The notes beneath the pieces were generated by a model. That model was not told the DNA's origin and searched no databases. It saw nothing but the letters and a program-made list of their open reading frames with translations. A DNA stretch of 64,000 nucleotides from Wyeomyia smithii (taxonomy: Eukaryota; Arthropoda; Insecta; Diptera; Culicidae), in the NCBI RefSeq assembly GCF_029784165.1, contig NC_073696.1, positions 174,830,912 to 174,894,911 on the forward strand, read 5' to 3'. How positions within the stretch are numbered: position 1 is the first letter of the stretch; every line of letters starts with the position of its first letter. This document shows, piece by piece, positions 1 to 11,332 of the stretch. A program made the position numbers and the translations under genes.

Positions 1-830
1 GCATTTTGATCAATATCGACAATTTCGGTGATGGAAACGAAACCTTTGATTGTCTAGCTGTCTTACGAATATATGAAATACCGTTAATCACAAAGGAGCC
101 TTTTAAGGTCTGGTCTGCGAATCCTAATGAGGTAATACATTTCATACGAAATACAGTGCCTAATTGGGAGAAAGGGTGCGATAGGACAACGACGATCACT
201 TCCATCAATAGTGATATGTCTGCCACGAGTACCTAGACTAAAGAAGAGGTATACCACAAAAGATCAAAATAATGGTCGCAGTGGTCCAAATCTTACAAAA
301 AAAAAATCATAAAGGAGTTTGTGAACAAACATCGTTTGAAACAAATCGACCTATATTGCAGCCATTCAGGAGCCACTTCGGGTGCTGAAAAAACGCCTGC
401 AAAACAGATGGAAACTGCTTAAAATAGGTTCGGGGTGATTGGAATAGTATCCCTCGATTGGTAACTTTAATCGATGATTGTTAAAGTTTGCTAACTTAGT
501 TTTACAATCTGAAAACAAGTTCTGACAGAGAAACGATAGAGAACAGATTGGTATACTACTGTTTGAATTTCACCCAACTCGTTTCGAGTATTTCGTCTGA
601 ATACACAGGCGGTTCCTAAAGCTGCTTAGAATATATTCCCTACCCTAGCTGAAACCAAGCCCGCGTCGCACATAGGAGTATTCGACCCAAAAAGTTGGCC
701 AAAAGTCCGACATACAAAATATACGATTTCCATTATTTTTAATTAATTTCAGTTAAAACATACCCTCATGCTATCTCAGAACCCATTGGTGTCTTATCAC
801 ATAAACCAAACTTTTATATTTCAAGATTAA
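1..830. other. No recognisable gene or element
   Basis: A+T-rich sequence. A 76-codon open frame at 6-236 (+) shows no motif I recognise and has no supporting splice signals or codon bias. It could be a worn fragment of a transposon gene or chance. Confidence 0.4.
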
Positions 831-950
831 AGCAAAGCAAAGCCTTGGTGCTACATTCCGTATCGGAATTCGACCTTCTGTTTTACTATACACAGACTTC
901 GCAGCCGACTGTTAAGTGTACAGTACAATTGCGGGGCTAGCGCTACGATC
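831..950 (-). repeat. SINE family A, 3' half, split by the Transib-like element
   Basis: Reads as the reverse complement of a tRNA-derived SINE whose 3' tail is AATGTAGCACCAAGGCTTTG. The same tail and body occur at 21919-22427 (antisense) and 25208-25349 (sense). The copy stops at CTACGATC (950) and resumes at CGATCCTAC (11333), so the two halves join perfectly once the 951-11332 insertion and one copy of CGATC are removed. Confidence 0.85.
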
Positions 951-1091
951 CACTGTGGTCCAGAAATGAAAAAAGGTGGTCAAAAGTCATTTTCTCATAA
1001 ACGTTACATTTTAGAGCAATACTGTCTTCGGGAAAGTTTTAGAGTAAAAAAAGATCCTTCTTTGGACATTAACAGATCCGTGATTAATCCC
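951..1091 (+). repeat. Left terminal inverted arm (141 bp) of the Transib-like element
   Basis: Beyond the 22-bp terminus, 975-1091 is repeated inverted at 1647-1763 (117 bp, one mismatch seen). The right arm is split: 1647-1768 lies before the GCC-family insertion and its last 22 bp lie at 11311-11332. This shows that the insertion hit the T run of the right arm. Confidence 0.85.
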
Positions 1092-1337
1092 TCTGCTATT
1101 GATCAACATGACTTAAATGAACTGACGTTAAAGTTGTTTTGTTTTCATGATTTTATAAGTTTCTGCAAATTTCTGCAAGAAATTTTAACTGCCGTGTGTG
1201 CAGAGCACATGGACAATTCAATTGGAGGTAATCTTGCCGTGGGATGTGTTGGGAAACGGCAGAAAATCGAAAACTACTTGTCAAAAGTAAATTTTTTGGC
1301 AGGAAAAATTGAAAGAAACCTAATTATCATCAAATAA
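966..1337 (+). CDS. Unrecognised 123-codon open frame inside the Transib-like element
   Basis: The frame starts in the left terminal repeat and runs through the inverted arm. Its first 42 codons are mirrored on the other strand at 1650-1770, so that part is arm sequence and not gene-specific. The remaining 80 residues (rich in F, L, K and C) show no DDE-type or zinc motif that I can identify. It may be a remnant of an element-encoded protein or a chance frame. Confidence 0.2.
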   Translation: MKKGGQKSFSHKRYILEQYCLRESFRVKKDPSLDINRSVINPSAIDQHDLNELTLKLFCFHDFISFCKFLQEILTAVCAEHMDNSIGGNLAVGCVGKRQKIENYLSKVNFLAGKIERNLIIIK

Positions 1338-1546
1338 AATCTGCTGTAACATATAAAAAATAAAGGTCTGATGTTGTTTCAAAAGTTCAGTAAGAATATC
1401 AGAGGTATAGTGGTATAAAATACGAATTTTAACGGCAAAAACCTTTTTTTTAAACATCATTGCACATAATCAGATAGCTCAGTAAGATTGAGAAATAGCT
1501 ACCTAGTGTCTTCAGCAAAGTTTTTTGTTATGTTATTTTGGAAAAC

Positions 1547-1624
1547 TATTTTCTCTAAAAATCAATATTTTTTATCGCCGTCTTTGGCAACGGCGATAAA
1601 AAATATTGATTTTTAGAGAAAATA
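1547..1624. repeat. Perfect 35-bp hairpin with 8-nt loop
   Basis: The arms 1547-1581 and 1590-1624 are exact inverted complements around the loop CTTTGGCA. It lies in the interior of the Transib-like element, just before its right arm. It contains no gene. Confidence 0.9.
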
Positions 1625-1646
1625 TTTTTTTTATCCCACTTGTGGG

Positions 1647-1768
1647 GGGATTAATCACGGATCTGTTGATGTCCAAAGAAGGATCTTTTTTTACTCTAAA
1701 ACTTTCCCGAAGACAGTATTGCTCTAAAATGTAACGTTTATGAGAAAATGACTTTTGACCACCTTTTT
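1647..1768 (-). repeat. Right terminal inverted arm (inner part) of the Transib-like element
   Basis: This is the inverted copy of 975-1091. It is followed directly by TTTTT and then the GCC-family start at 1769. The outer 22 bp of the arm are displaced to 11311-11332. Confidence 0.85.
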
Positions 1769-3190
1769 GCCTTTCTCCTAGAAAGGTATAGCAATCACTG
1801 AAAAAACCAAAGGTATAAAAGTGCTCCAAAGTGTCGAATCTCGTATATCAATCGACTTAGTTTGACGAGCTGAGCATTTTCTGTATGTGTGTGTGTGTGT
1901 GCGTATGTGTGTGTATGTGTGTGTGTGTAACGCTCTCCCAATCTCACTCGATTTTTTCAGAGATGGCTGGACCGATTTTCATGAAATTAATTGCAAATGA
2001 GAGGTCTAGTTGCCCCATAAGAGCCTATTGAATTTCATTGCAATCGGATTTTTAGTTTAGAGGTTATGTTCAAAAATGTGAAAATCAAGAAACATCATTA
2101 TCTCAAAAAATACTCAACCGATTTTAACAAAATTGGTTTTATAAGAACGAGCTACTTAAAAAACCCTTAACTTTTAAGTTTCATGAAGATTCAATGTGCG
2201 GTTCAGAAGTTATTTAAAGAAACGTGTTCTGGAGAGTGTTCAATCTCACTCATGTTTCTCAGAGATGGCTGGACCGATTTTCATAAAATCAGTGTCAAAT
2301 GGAAGGTCTAGTTGCCCCATGAGACCCTATTGATTTGTTTTGCAATCGGACTATTACTTTGCCTGTTATGTTTAAAAATGTGAAATCCAGCTATGAAAAG
2401 GAACATATTCCGAAGACTACTCAAACTCACTCACTTTTCTCAGAGATGGCTAAACCGATTTCCACGAAATTAGTTTTAAAATGAATGGTCTAGCTGCCTC
2501 ATAACACCCTATTGAATTTCAATGTAATCGGACTGTAGCTTCGTCTGTATAGTACCAGAATGTGAAAATCACGAAACTTCATTATCTCAGAAAGTACACA
2601 ACCGATTTGAACAATATTGGTATCGAATGAACGAGCTAGTTAAAGGTTAATTGATGAATTTTATAGTGATTAAACACGTGGTTCAAAAATTGTGAAAAGA
2701 AACATGTTCCGGTGACTTTTCAAATTCACTCGTTTTCCCGAAAATGGCTGGACTAAATTCAACAATCTGAGTGTCAAATGAAAAGTTTGGCTTTCCTATA
2801 GGTTCCCATTTTATTTGACTATAATCGTATTTTTATTCCAACCGTTATGTATTAAATTATAAAAACAACGGAAGTCTATTATCTCAAAGATCACACGACT
2901 TATTTGAACATATCTAGTGTCATTTGGACAGGTTGTCTCTCAAACTCACAAGTAAGAAATTTCATAGCAACTTGATATGTGGTTCAAAAGTTATGAAAAG
3001 AAACGAAATTCAAAGACTATTTAAAACTGTAACTGCTTTGATCAAAACATATGGCCTCAACAAAATTTAAATTTGGTATTGTGCTATTCGTACGCTCCCG
3101 GTACTGCTCGTGATTGAAGTGTACGAAATTCAAAGTCATTTCTTTTATTTCGCTATTTCTTCAGCACGAATATTTTACTCCTAATTAAAT
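1769..3190 (+). mobile_element. GCC-family repeat, copy 1 (3' end not resolved)
   Basis: Begins GCCTTTCTCCTAGAAAGG, a 17-nt hairpin, straight after TTTTT. A GT microsatellite (1885-1928) follows, then diverged modules built around CTCAGAGATGGCTGGACCGA at about 1962, 2262 and 2440, with a related ACCGATTT motif at about 2115 and 2600. It fades into a T run before copy 2 starts at 3208. No open frame of note. The 3' end at 11309 could belong to this copy or to copy 2. Confidence 0.8.
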
Positions 3191-3207
3191 TTTTTTTTTA
3201 ACTTTTT

Positions 3208-3331
3208 GCCTTTCTCCTAGAAAGGTATAGAAATCACTTGCAAAACCGAAAATATGAAAGTACACCAAAGGGCCGAATGGCATATATCACTCGACTCAGT
3301 TGGTCGAGCTGAGCATTTTCTGTATGTGTGT

Positions 3332-3379
<48 letters not shown>

Positions 3380-4206
3380 AGATTTTTATTTTCACTCACT
3401 TTTCTCAGAGATGGCTGGACCGATTTTAATGAAATTATATGCAAATGAAAGTTATAGTTGCCCCATAAGACCCTGTTAAATTTCATTGTAATTGGATTTA
3501 TATTTTAGAGGTTTTGTTTAAAAATGTAAAAATCACGAAACATCAATATCTCAGAAACCACACAACCGATTTCAATAAAATTGGTATCAAATGAACGGGC
3601 TATTTTAAAAACCCTTAGCTTTTGAATTTTATATAGATTGAACTTGTGGTTCAAAAGTTATGAAAAGAAACGTCTTCTGAAGACTGTTTAATTTCATTAA
3701 CGTTTCTCAGAGATGGCTGGACCGATTTTCATAAAATCAGTGTCATATGAAAGGTCTAGTTACCCTATAAGACCCTATTGATTTGTTTTGCAATCGGACT
3801 ATTACTTCGCCTGTTATGTTTAAAAATGTGAAATCCAGCTATGAAAAGTAACATATTCCGAAGAATACTTAAACTCACTCACTTTTCTCAGAGATGGCTG
3901 AACCGATTTTCACGAAATAAGTGTCAAATGAAAGGTCTAGCTGACTCATAAAACCCTATTGAATTTTACTGTAATCGAACTGTAACTTCGTCTGTAATGT
4001 ACCGACTTGTGAAAATCACGGAGCTTCATTATCTCAGAAGGTACACAACCGATTTGATCAATTGTATTATCAGATGAACAGGCTAGTTAAGGGTTAACTG
4101 ATGAATTATGATTTAACACGTGGTTTCAAAGTTTGGCTGCCCTATACGTTCCCATTTCATTTGATTATTATCGAACTAAGCAACCGTTATGTATTAAATT
4201 GTTAGT
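3208..4206 (+). mobile_element. GCC-family repeat, copy 2 (5' part)
   Basis: Has the same hairpin start, GT array (3322-3378) and ACCGATTT modules as copy 1. It breaks off at an A run (4207-4212) where inverted GCC-family DNA begins, and its consensus resumes at about 10839 (CTATTATCTAAAAGATTACAC). Confidence 0.8.
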
Positions 4207-4344
4207 AAAAAACCTAAATTAATCCACCTAGCGGTCAGACCCAGCCTTTCTCATTTAATTTTTTATTTGTAAAAATAGATTTACATGAACGCTTCAATCC
4301 AATAAATGTATATTCACTCTTTAGGTTCTAAAATATTGATGTTG

Positions 4345-4720
4345 TAATCTTTACATATAAAAATGCAGTCAAGTCTGTCTGTCTGATCCATATAGGCCTG
4401 AAAACTACCAAATCGATCGACGTGAAAATTTGTATGTAGGTGTTTTTGGTGCCGATGAAGGTTCCTATGATAGTTTGAGACCCCTCACTCTTCTGGAAGG
4501 GAGGGGTCTCATACAAATGAAACATAAATTTCTGCACAACTCAAAAGCAAACCAAACAAATGAAACCGAATTTGGCATGTGGATGTTTTAAGGGGTAACT
4601 ATTATGTCCATAATAGTTGGATGAAACACAAATTTGTGCACATCTCGAGAACTAATCAACCAAATTCAGGTTTCTGAATACTCCTCTTCGTTGGAATGTG
4701 TACATGTAAAATATTGCTCT
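4345..4720 (-). repeat. GGGAGGGG / CATACAAATGAAAC module region
   Basis: Contains the phrases TCTGTCTGTCTGATCCATAT and GGGAGGGGTCTCATACAAAT. These recur at 6770-6830 and at 57505-58130, where they form diverged tandem modules. Non-coding. Confidence 0.7.
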
Positions 4721-5452
4721 TGATACCAGTAGGCAGTAAACATGTGTTGCATATGCATGCAACTCATAGTTTTGCTTGATTTGACACAGCTCTCAAGAAA
4801 AAACTAATCAAAGGTAGCCATTTTCACAACCACAAACTTTTATAAACGCAATGCAAAAAAGAGCACTGTGATTTATGATGCACAGAAAAAACGATAACTT
4901 ACACATCTCCGATTGAGTGAGCACAGATTTTAGCTGCTCAGTTCTCGACGGAGTAAAAATTTAAAATCTAATTGTGATCACGAACGAATCCTTTACAGAA
5001 TGAAATTGCTCTCGGGTGTTGTAGGATCTCGTTTGCTTTGCCTAAATAATGCAGCTGGCATAGCTTGGCTACTAGTGAAGATTGATATTATAGCGTTTCG
5101 CGTTGACGGTGTTGAACGAGATTTTAAAGGCTGTTCGCATCTACGCGAACTTACTACTACATAACTACATAACAAAATGTGCGTGATGAGCAAAAATATT
5201 TCCTTCTTTCTTGTTCGCTTGGCAAAACTAAACAAATATGTATCAGAAACGCCGTCAACGCGAAATTACAAAACCAGAATACATTGCATCATGGTTAGCA
5301 CAGTAGCTGGCAGAGCAAAAATGACACTACACACTTGTGAGCAGAGCCTATCCAGCCGATCGGCACGAATTGTTATCAGATGTTACTCTGATCGATTCTT
5401 CCTACCTACGTTTGAAAAGAGCATATATATATAATAGCGAACCTAGTATTAA
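4721..5452. other. Unassigned sequence inside the inverted GCC copy
   Basis: No gene is seen. It holds an imperfect inverted pair, TTTCGCGTTGACGGTGTT (5096-5113) against AACGCCGTCAACGCGAAA (5249-5266), differing at one base. This suggests another decayed inverted-repeat element here, but I cannot fix its ends. Confidence 0.4.
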
Positions 5453-5454
5453 TA

Positions 5455-6558
5455 GGGGTACTGGGGGTAAGCCCGGCTCCCTAAGGAAAATGATTCTTTA
5501 GTAGCACTTGATGGCGAATATTGTTATATTCCTTTCATACAATCATTGCCCAGATTGTTTTCTACAAGATATGAAGGTTTTCAGTACTTTGAAACTGTTA
5601 TTTTACAAGGAACAGTGATGTTTTGAAACTAAGATAAAAACGACGTTTAGCAATCAGTGCGGGTGAAACCGGCACCCCTTGGGGGTAACACCGGCACCTA
5701 AGTTTGTTCATGAATTAACTCGAATTAACTGAACCAATTTGAATTCGGAAACCGCCGAATGAGAGATCTTACATTTCTGTATGTTACTGTTGAATTTGGT
5801 TGTTGTCGGTTAGCTGGTTCTGGGCAGATTGCCGGAACAAGTTCCGGTGAACATTATGTATAAACAATGAAAGAATTTGATACTCGGCAAGCCTTTCATG
5901 TGGCACTTAAAATCATATTATTAACTAGTTCCATTGAAGCCAGAATCACATTGACCACACCGGAGCATATTTCAAATACCACCGGGAAAGCCGTCAGTTT
6001 TGTGACTTGCTTCAGTACATTTGGCACCTCTAATAACCCTTGGAATCATTCCTAAATCACAGAAGAGCTTGAGTGCATGGTTCTAAGTCGATTAATCAAT
6101 TTATTTATCAGCGAGACATCGGTAATAGATGAGAAATATGTGTCAGTAACATTCAACTAGCCTCAGACCATGTCGGGCTTACTCCACTCACTGGGTGACG
6201 GTGTTACCCCGACAGCACACATTTTTTAGAAAGAGTATTTCTACAAATTTTTTGCTTCAATTTACCTCAGATCGAATTCCTGTGATTGCTAACTAAACAG
6301 GCAATAAATTGTAGAGCAACGAAAAATTACATCCACTTACGAAAAATTACATCCGTTTACGCATCAGCTGCAGTAGCGTATGTTTTGTCTATTATTTTGA
6401 CGTTTGACGTTTCACGGTGGCTTCGATGTGTCTTGAAATGTCTAAAATATTAAATACCAACACTTCACATATTCCAAAACACAGTTAATTAGCGTTTTCT
6501 AATAAAATCCTAGGGGTGACGGTGTTACCCTCAGTGCCGGGCTTACCCCCAGTACCCC
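5455..6558. mobile_element. 1.1-kb inverted-repeat element, TA target site (Tc1/mariner-type inference)
   Basis: The left end GGGGTACTGGGGGTAAGCCC (5455) is matched inverted at the right end, GGGCTTACCCCCAGTACCCC (ending 6558). A TA dinucleotide sits outside each end (5453-5454 and 6559-6560), which fits a TA target duplication. The interior repeats the theme GGTAACACCGGCACC. No transposase frame is present, so it is non-autonomous. Confidence 0.8.
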
Positions 6559-7049
6559 TACTGCGAAACAGCACAGTAGGACATTGAGCACCAAACAGTT
6601 TTCCCCAACGAACGATTGCGATATTTTCATCAGCTAACTTGATCGCTCTGGCATATTATTTCATCAGGCGAAAATGATAAAAGAGTTGGTGTATTCGAAA
6701 GCCTGACCAAATGGAACAAAATTTGGCAGGTAAATGTTTTTAGTGGTAACAAATATGTACATAATGGTTTGAAACCCGACTCCCTCTTCTATAAGGGAGG
6801 GATCCCATGAAAATGAAACACAAATTTCGCACAGCTCAAGAACCAATCAAGAAAATACAACCAAATTTGGTATGTGAATGTTTTTAGAGGTAACAAATTT
6901 GTCCATAATGGTTCGACGCCTCTCCCTCTTCTGGAAGTACATGTTTCTTCACAAATTTCTGCACATCTCGCGAACTAATCAACTAAATGGAACCATATTG
7001 GCAGGTGAATGTTTTTAGTAGTAACAAATATGTTCCATAATCGACCTCA

Positions 7050-7620
7050 GACAACATTTTGGATTGTAAGATGGCAACTTCCGGTTTCTGGAACACAGCC
7101 AAAAATGGCCGATTTCCACCCAATATAATGTTATCCGGATCTAGAATAATACACAGGAGCTAAAATCGACCACAGATAGCATTTCCAATTCTAAGATGGC
7201 GACTTCCGGTTTCTAAAAACAGCTGAAAATGACCAAATACCACCCAATGTGAGTTTTTTTTAACCAGTATGCCGTTCGAAATCCAGGAATTGTCTCCAAA
7301 TGCCATTATGAAATCCAAAATGGCGACTTCCGGTGTCGGAAAAACAGCGGCGAATGACCAAATACCACCCAATATGGGTATTTCCGGAACCGTAATTATG
7401 CACTGGAGCCACAAATCGACTTCAGACAACATTTTGAATTGTAAGATGGCAACTTCCGGTTTCTGGAAAACAGCCTGAAATGGACGATTCCCATTGAATA
7501 TTAGTATTTCTGGAACCAGAAAGATGCACAGAAGCTAAAAATTGATCACAGACACAATCTTGAATTTTATGATGGTGACTTCCGGTGTCTGGCAAACAGC
7601 CGGAAATGACCAAATACAGG
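7050..7620 (-). repeat. Tandem array of about 125-bp GACTTCCGG units (5 units)
   Basis: The phrase ATGGCRACTTCCGGTTTCTG recurs at about 7070, 7194, 7317, 7443 and 7569, a spacing of 123-126 bp. Each unit also holds GGAAAACAGCC, CCACCCAATATG and CACAGGAGC. It is part of the GCC-family interior, and the units are diverged from each other. Confidence 0.85.
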
Positions 7621-8927
7621 CGATGTACAGAAGCCAAAAGACGAGGATGTTGTCATTTCGATAAAACCAATCATTTCAAACGATTTGTTATTTGACTTTG
7701 ATCATATCCTATAGCCAATTCGTCGTGCATTTGCAGACTTCAAACAAACCGCAAGGAATCAATGAACTTGGAACGTTTAAATAGTGCGACACCACATTTA
7801 AATTATGTTGAGGCCACATATATCAATCAAAGCAGGTATAGTTTTAAATAGCCTTTGAATTTCTTTTCTTTCCTTAACTTTTAAGCCACATTCCAAATTG
7901 TTATGAAGTTTGTTATTTGTAAGTTTGAGAGATGACTCGTTCGTATGACACTAGTTATGTTCAAATAAGTCAGGTAATCTTTGAGATACTAGACTTTCGT
8001 TGTTTTATTAACAATTTAAAACATAACGGTTGCTTAAGTTCGATTATAATCAAATGAAATGGGAACGTGTAGGGCAGCCAAACCCTTAACTAGCCCACTC
8101 ATCTGATAATAATAATCAAATCGGTTGTGTAGTTTCTGAGATAATGAAGTTTCGTGATTTTCACAAGTCGGCACATTACAAATGAAGTTACAGTTCGATT
8201 ACAGTCAAATTCAATAGGGTCTTCTGAGGCAGCTAGACCATTCATTTGACACCAATTTTGTGGAAATCGGGTCAGCCATCTCTGAGAAAAGTGAGTGAGT
8301 CCAAGTAATCTTCGGAATATGTTCCTTTGCATAGCTGGATTTCACATTTTTAAACAAAACAGGCAAAATAATAGTCCGATTGCAAAACAAATCAATAGGG
8401 TCTTATGGGGCAATTAGACCTTCCATTTGACACTGATTTTATGAAAATCGGTACAGCCATCTCTGAGAAACATGAGTGAGATTAAACAGTCTTCAGAACA
8501 CGTTTCTTTTCATAACTTTTGAACCACAAGTTCAATCTTTATGAAATTCAAAACTTAAGGGTTTTCTAGGTAGCCCGTTCTTTTGAGACCAATTTTGTTC
8601 AAATCGGTTGTGTAGTTTCTGAGATATTGATGTTTCATGATTTTCACATTTTTAAACATAACCTCTAAACTAAAAATCTGATTACAATAAAATTCAATAG
8701 GGTCTTATGGGACAACAAAACCTTTCATTTGCAATTAATTTCATGAAAATCGGTCCAGCCATCTCTGAGAAAAGTGAGTGAAAATAAAAATCTGCACATA
8801 CACACACACATACAGAAAATGCTCAGCTCGTCGAGATGAGTCGAGTGATATATGCCATTCGGCCCTTTGGAGCACTTTTATACTTTCGGTTTTGCAAGTG
8901 ATTGCTATACCTTTCTAGGAGAAAGGC

Positions 8928-9440
8928 AATAAAAAAAAAACATGCGGAAAAAGGAAAATGAGAACCAAGGTGTTATAGGTAAAGATGCGGAACTTTGAAG
9001 GTCCTCTTACAAAAAGGTAAATTGATAAATGAAAACTTGTTTTTGATTTACATTCATATTAATATATACAAGGGAGGGAAAGCACCAGGTTATCATATAA
9101 GTGAAGACTGGATGATGGAGTGGATGCCAACCGGATTCCTTAAGGTCTACCCAAATATGACGCGCCCTTCTGATTAACAAACCATCAGGTGGGTTAAAGC
9201 TGGTGCAGCGAAATTGATTATTGCATGATGGGATCCTAATGCTGGAAGGAGATTCTCAAGTCCCTGGAATGCGTGCAAGTGTTTCTGCTTGCAGGTCCAC
9301 CTAACCCTTTTTGGCCCTTCAAAACAGCTTTAGTGTGAAATTCATTCAATAATCAAATTTGGATCTACTGTAAGTCTACTCACATACATTGGTAGTGCCT
9401 TGAACTGATGGTGGCTTCAATATACATACATATACATACT
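8928..9440. other. Unassigned gap between inverted GCC copies
   Basis: An A run and mixed sequence with a 60-codon frame at 8995-9177 that I do not recognise. No splice or promoter signals are evident. Confidence 0.35.
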
Positions 9441-10834
9441 TATAACAACCAAAATAACTAAATACCTCCCAACATGGGTATTTCTGGCGTCTGATTGATG
9501 CCAGAAAATCTGCTGAAAATTATCAAATACCACCTATCATTTCAAACAATTTGTTATTTGACTTTGATCATATTTTATGGCCGATTCGTCGTGCGTTTGT
9601 AGATTTTAAACACATCACAAGGAATCAATGTATTTGGAACGTTCAAATAGTACGACACCACATTTAAATTATGTTTAGGCCACATATCGATCAAAGCAGG
9701 TATAGTTTCAAATAGTCTTTGAATTTCTTTTCTTTCTGTAACATTTGAGCCACATATCATATTGTTATGAAGTTTGTTATTTGTAAGTTTGAGAGATGAT
9801 TCGTTCGTATGACACTCGTTACGTTCAAATAAGTCATGTAATCTTTGAGATAATAGATTTTCGTTGTTTTATTAACAATGTAATACATAACGGTTGCTTA
9901 GGTTCGATTATAATCAAACGAAATGAGAACGTATAGGGTAGTCAAACTTTGAAACCACGTGTTCAATCATAATTCATCAGTTAACCCTTGACTAGCCCGC
10001 TCATCTGATAATAATATTGATCTATTCGGTTGTGTAGTTTCTGAGATCATGAAGTTTCGTGATTTTCACATTTCGGTACATTACAGACGAAGTTCCTGTT
10101 CGATTACAGTAAAATTCAATAGGGTGTTATAAGGCAGCTAGACTTTTCATTTGACACTAAGTTTGTGGAAATCGGGTCAGCCATCTTTGAGAAAAGTGAG
10201 TGGGTTCAAGTAGTTTTCGGAATATGTTCCTTTTCATAGCTGGATTTCACATTTTTTAAAATAACAGGCAAAGTAATAGTCCGATTGCAAAACAAATCAA
10301 TAGGGTCTCATGGGGCAACTAGACCTTCCATTTGACACTGATTTTATGAAAATCGGTCCAGCCATCTCTGAGAAACATGAGTGAGATTAAACACTCTTCA
10401 TAGCACGTTTCATTTCATAACTTTTGAACCACAAGTTCAATCTTCATAAAATTCAAAATTTAAGGGTTTTTGAGGTAGCCCATTCATTTAAAACCAATTT
10501 TGTTCAAATCAGTTGTGTGGTTTTAGAGATATTGATGTTTCATAATTTTTACATTTTGATACATAACCTCTAAACTAAAAATCCGATTACAATACAATTC
10601 AATAGGGTCTTATGGGACAACAAGACCTTTCATTTGCAATTAATTTCATTGAAATCGGTCCAGCCATCTCTGAGAAAAGTGAGTGAGAATAAAAATCTGT
10701 ATATACACACACACACATACAGAAAATGCTCAGCTCGTCGAGCTGAGTCGAGTGATATATGCCATTCGGCCCTTTGGAGCACTTTCATATCTTCGGTTTT
10801 GCAAGTGATTGCTATACCTTTCTAGGAGAAAGGC
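9441..10834 (-). mobile_element. GCC-family repeat, second inverted copy (3'-truncated)
   Basis: Ends at 10834 with the family hairpin GGAGAAAGGC. On the - strand it carries a short GT tract (rc of about 10704-10722) and ACCGATTT modules, and it is cut off near the last GACTTCCGG-type unit (about 9441-9540). The flanks AAAAAA (4207-4212) and AAAA (10835-10838) suggest that this and the 4213-8927 copy entered copy 2 at one A run. Confidence 0.75.
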
Positions 10835-10838
10835 AAAA

Positions 10839-11309
10839 CGAAATTCTATTATCTAAAAGATTACACGACTTATTTGAACATTACTAGTGTCATACGAACG
10901 AGTCATCCCTCAAACTTACAAATAAAAAAACTTCACAACAATTTGATATGTGGTTCAAAAGTTATGGAAAGAGAAGAAATTCAAAGGCTATTTAATACTA
11001 TACCTGCTTTGATCAATATATGTGGCCACAATATAATTTAAATGTGCTATCGTACCATTTGAATGTTCCCGGTATCGCACGTGATTGAATTGTTCGAAAT
11101 TAAGAATCATTACTTTTATTTCGCTATTTATTGAGCATTTACATTACGTCAAATTTCATATTTTATACTAATATTACAACATCATTATTTTAGAACCCAA
11201 AAAGTGAATACACATTTATTGGATTGAAGCGTTCTTGTAAATCTATTTTTACAAATAATAAGTTTGAATGAGAAAGGCTGGGTCTGACCGATAGGTGGAT
11301 TAATTTAGG
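10839..11309 (+). mobile_element. GCC-family repeat, 3' part of copy 2 (or 1)
   Basis: Continues the consensus interrupted at 4206 and ends with the family terminus GAGAAAGGCTGGGTCTGACC...GGATTAATTTAGG, directly against the right Transib terminus at 11311. Positions 11140-11180 give the empty-site version of the sequence into which a SINE inserted at 13895. Confidence 0.8.
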
Positions 11310-11332
11310 TTTTTCATTTCTGGACCACAGTG

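Larger units (their letters stand above)
4213..8927 (-). mobile_element. GCC-family repeat, long inverted copy with nested element
   Basis: Read on the - strand it starts at the hairpin end (8927, GCCTTTCTCC) and ends at 4213 (ATTTAGG). It includes the extra interior seen at 57373-60390: a CA/GT tract, ACCGATTT modules, a 125-bp GACTTCCGG array (about 7050-7620) and GGGAGGGG modules (about 6670-7030 and 4345-4720). A second element (5455-6558) is inserted in it. No coding frame is credible. Confidence 0.75.
951..11332. mobile_element. Transib-like non-autonomous DNA transposon, greatly expanded by nested insertions
   Basis: The ends are a perfect 22-bp inverted repeat beginning CACTGTGGTCCAGAAATG (951-972 and 11311-11332). 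They are flanked by the 5-bp target duplication CGATC (946-950 and 11333-11337), and the target is a SINE whose intact version is seen at 22312-22345. Five-bp duplications and CAC-type termini resembling the RAG heptamer are the signature of the Transib superfamily, so that assignment is inference from structure. The original element was about 0.84 kb: 951-1768 plus about 11310-11332. The rest (1769-11309) is GCC-family DNA inserted into a T run of the right arm. No transposase is visible. Confidence 0.8.

Noticed and set aside
3217..3486. Frames with Thr-His or Cys-Val repeats (also 11892-12218 and 60188-60619)
   Set aside because: Produced by GT/CA tracts of the GCC family.
1769..4206. The two forward GCC copies as simple tandem duplication
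   Set aside because: Copy 2 has its own full hairpin start after a T run, and its 3' part lies 6.6 kb away after inverted insertions; nested insertion explains the layout better.
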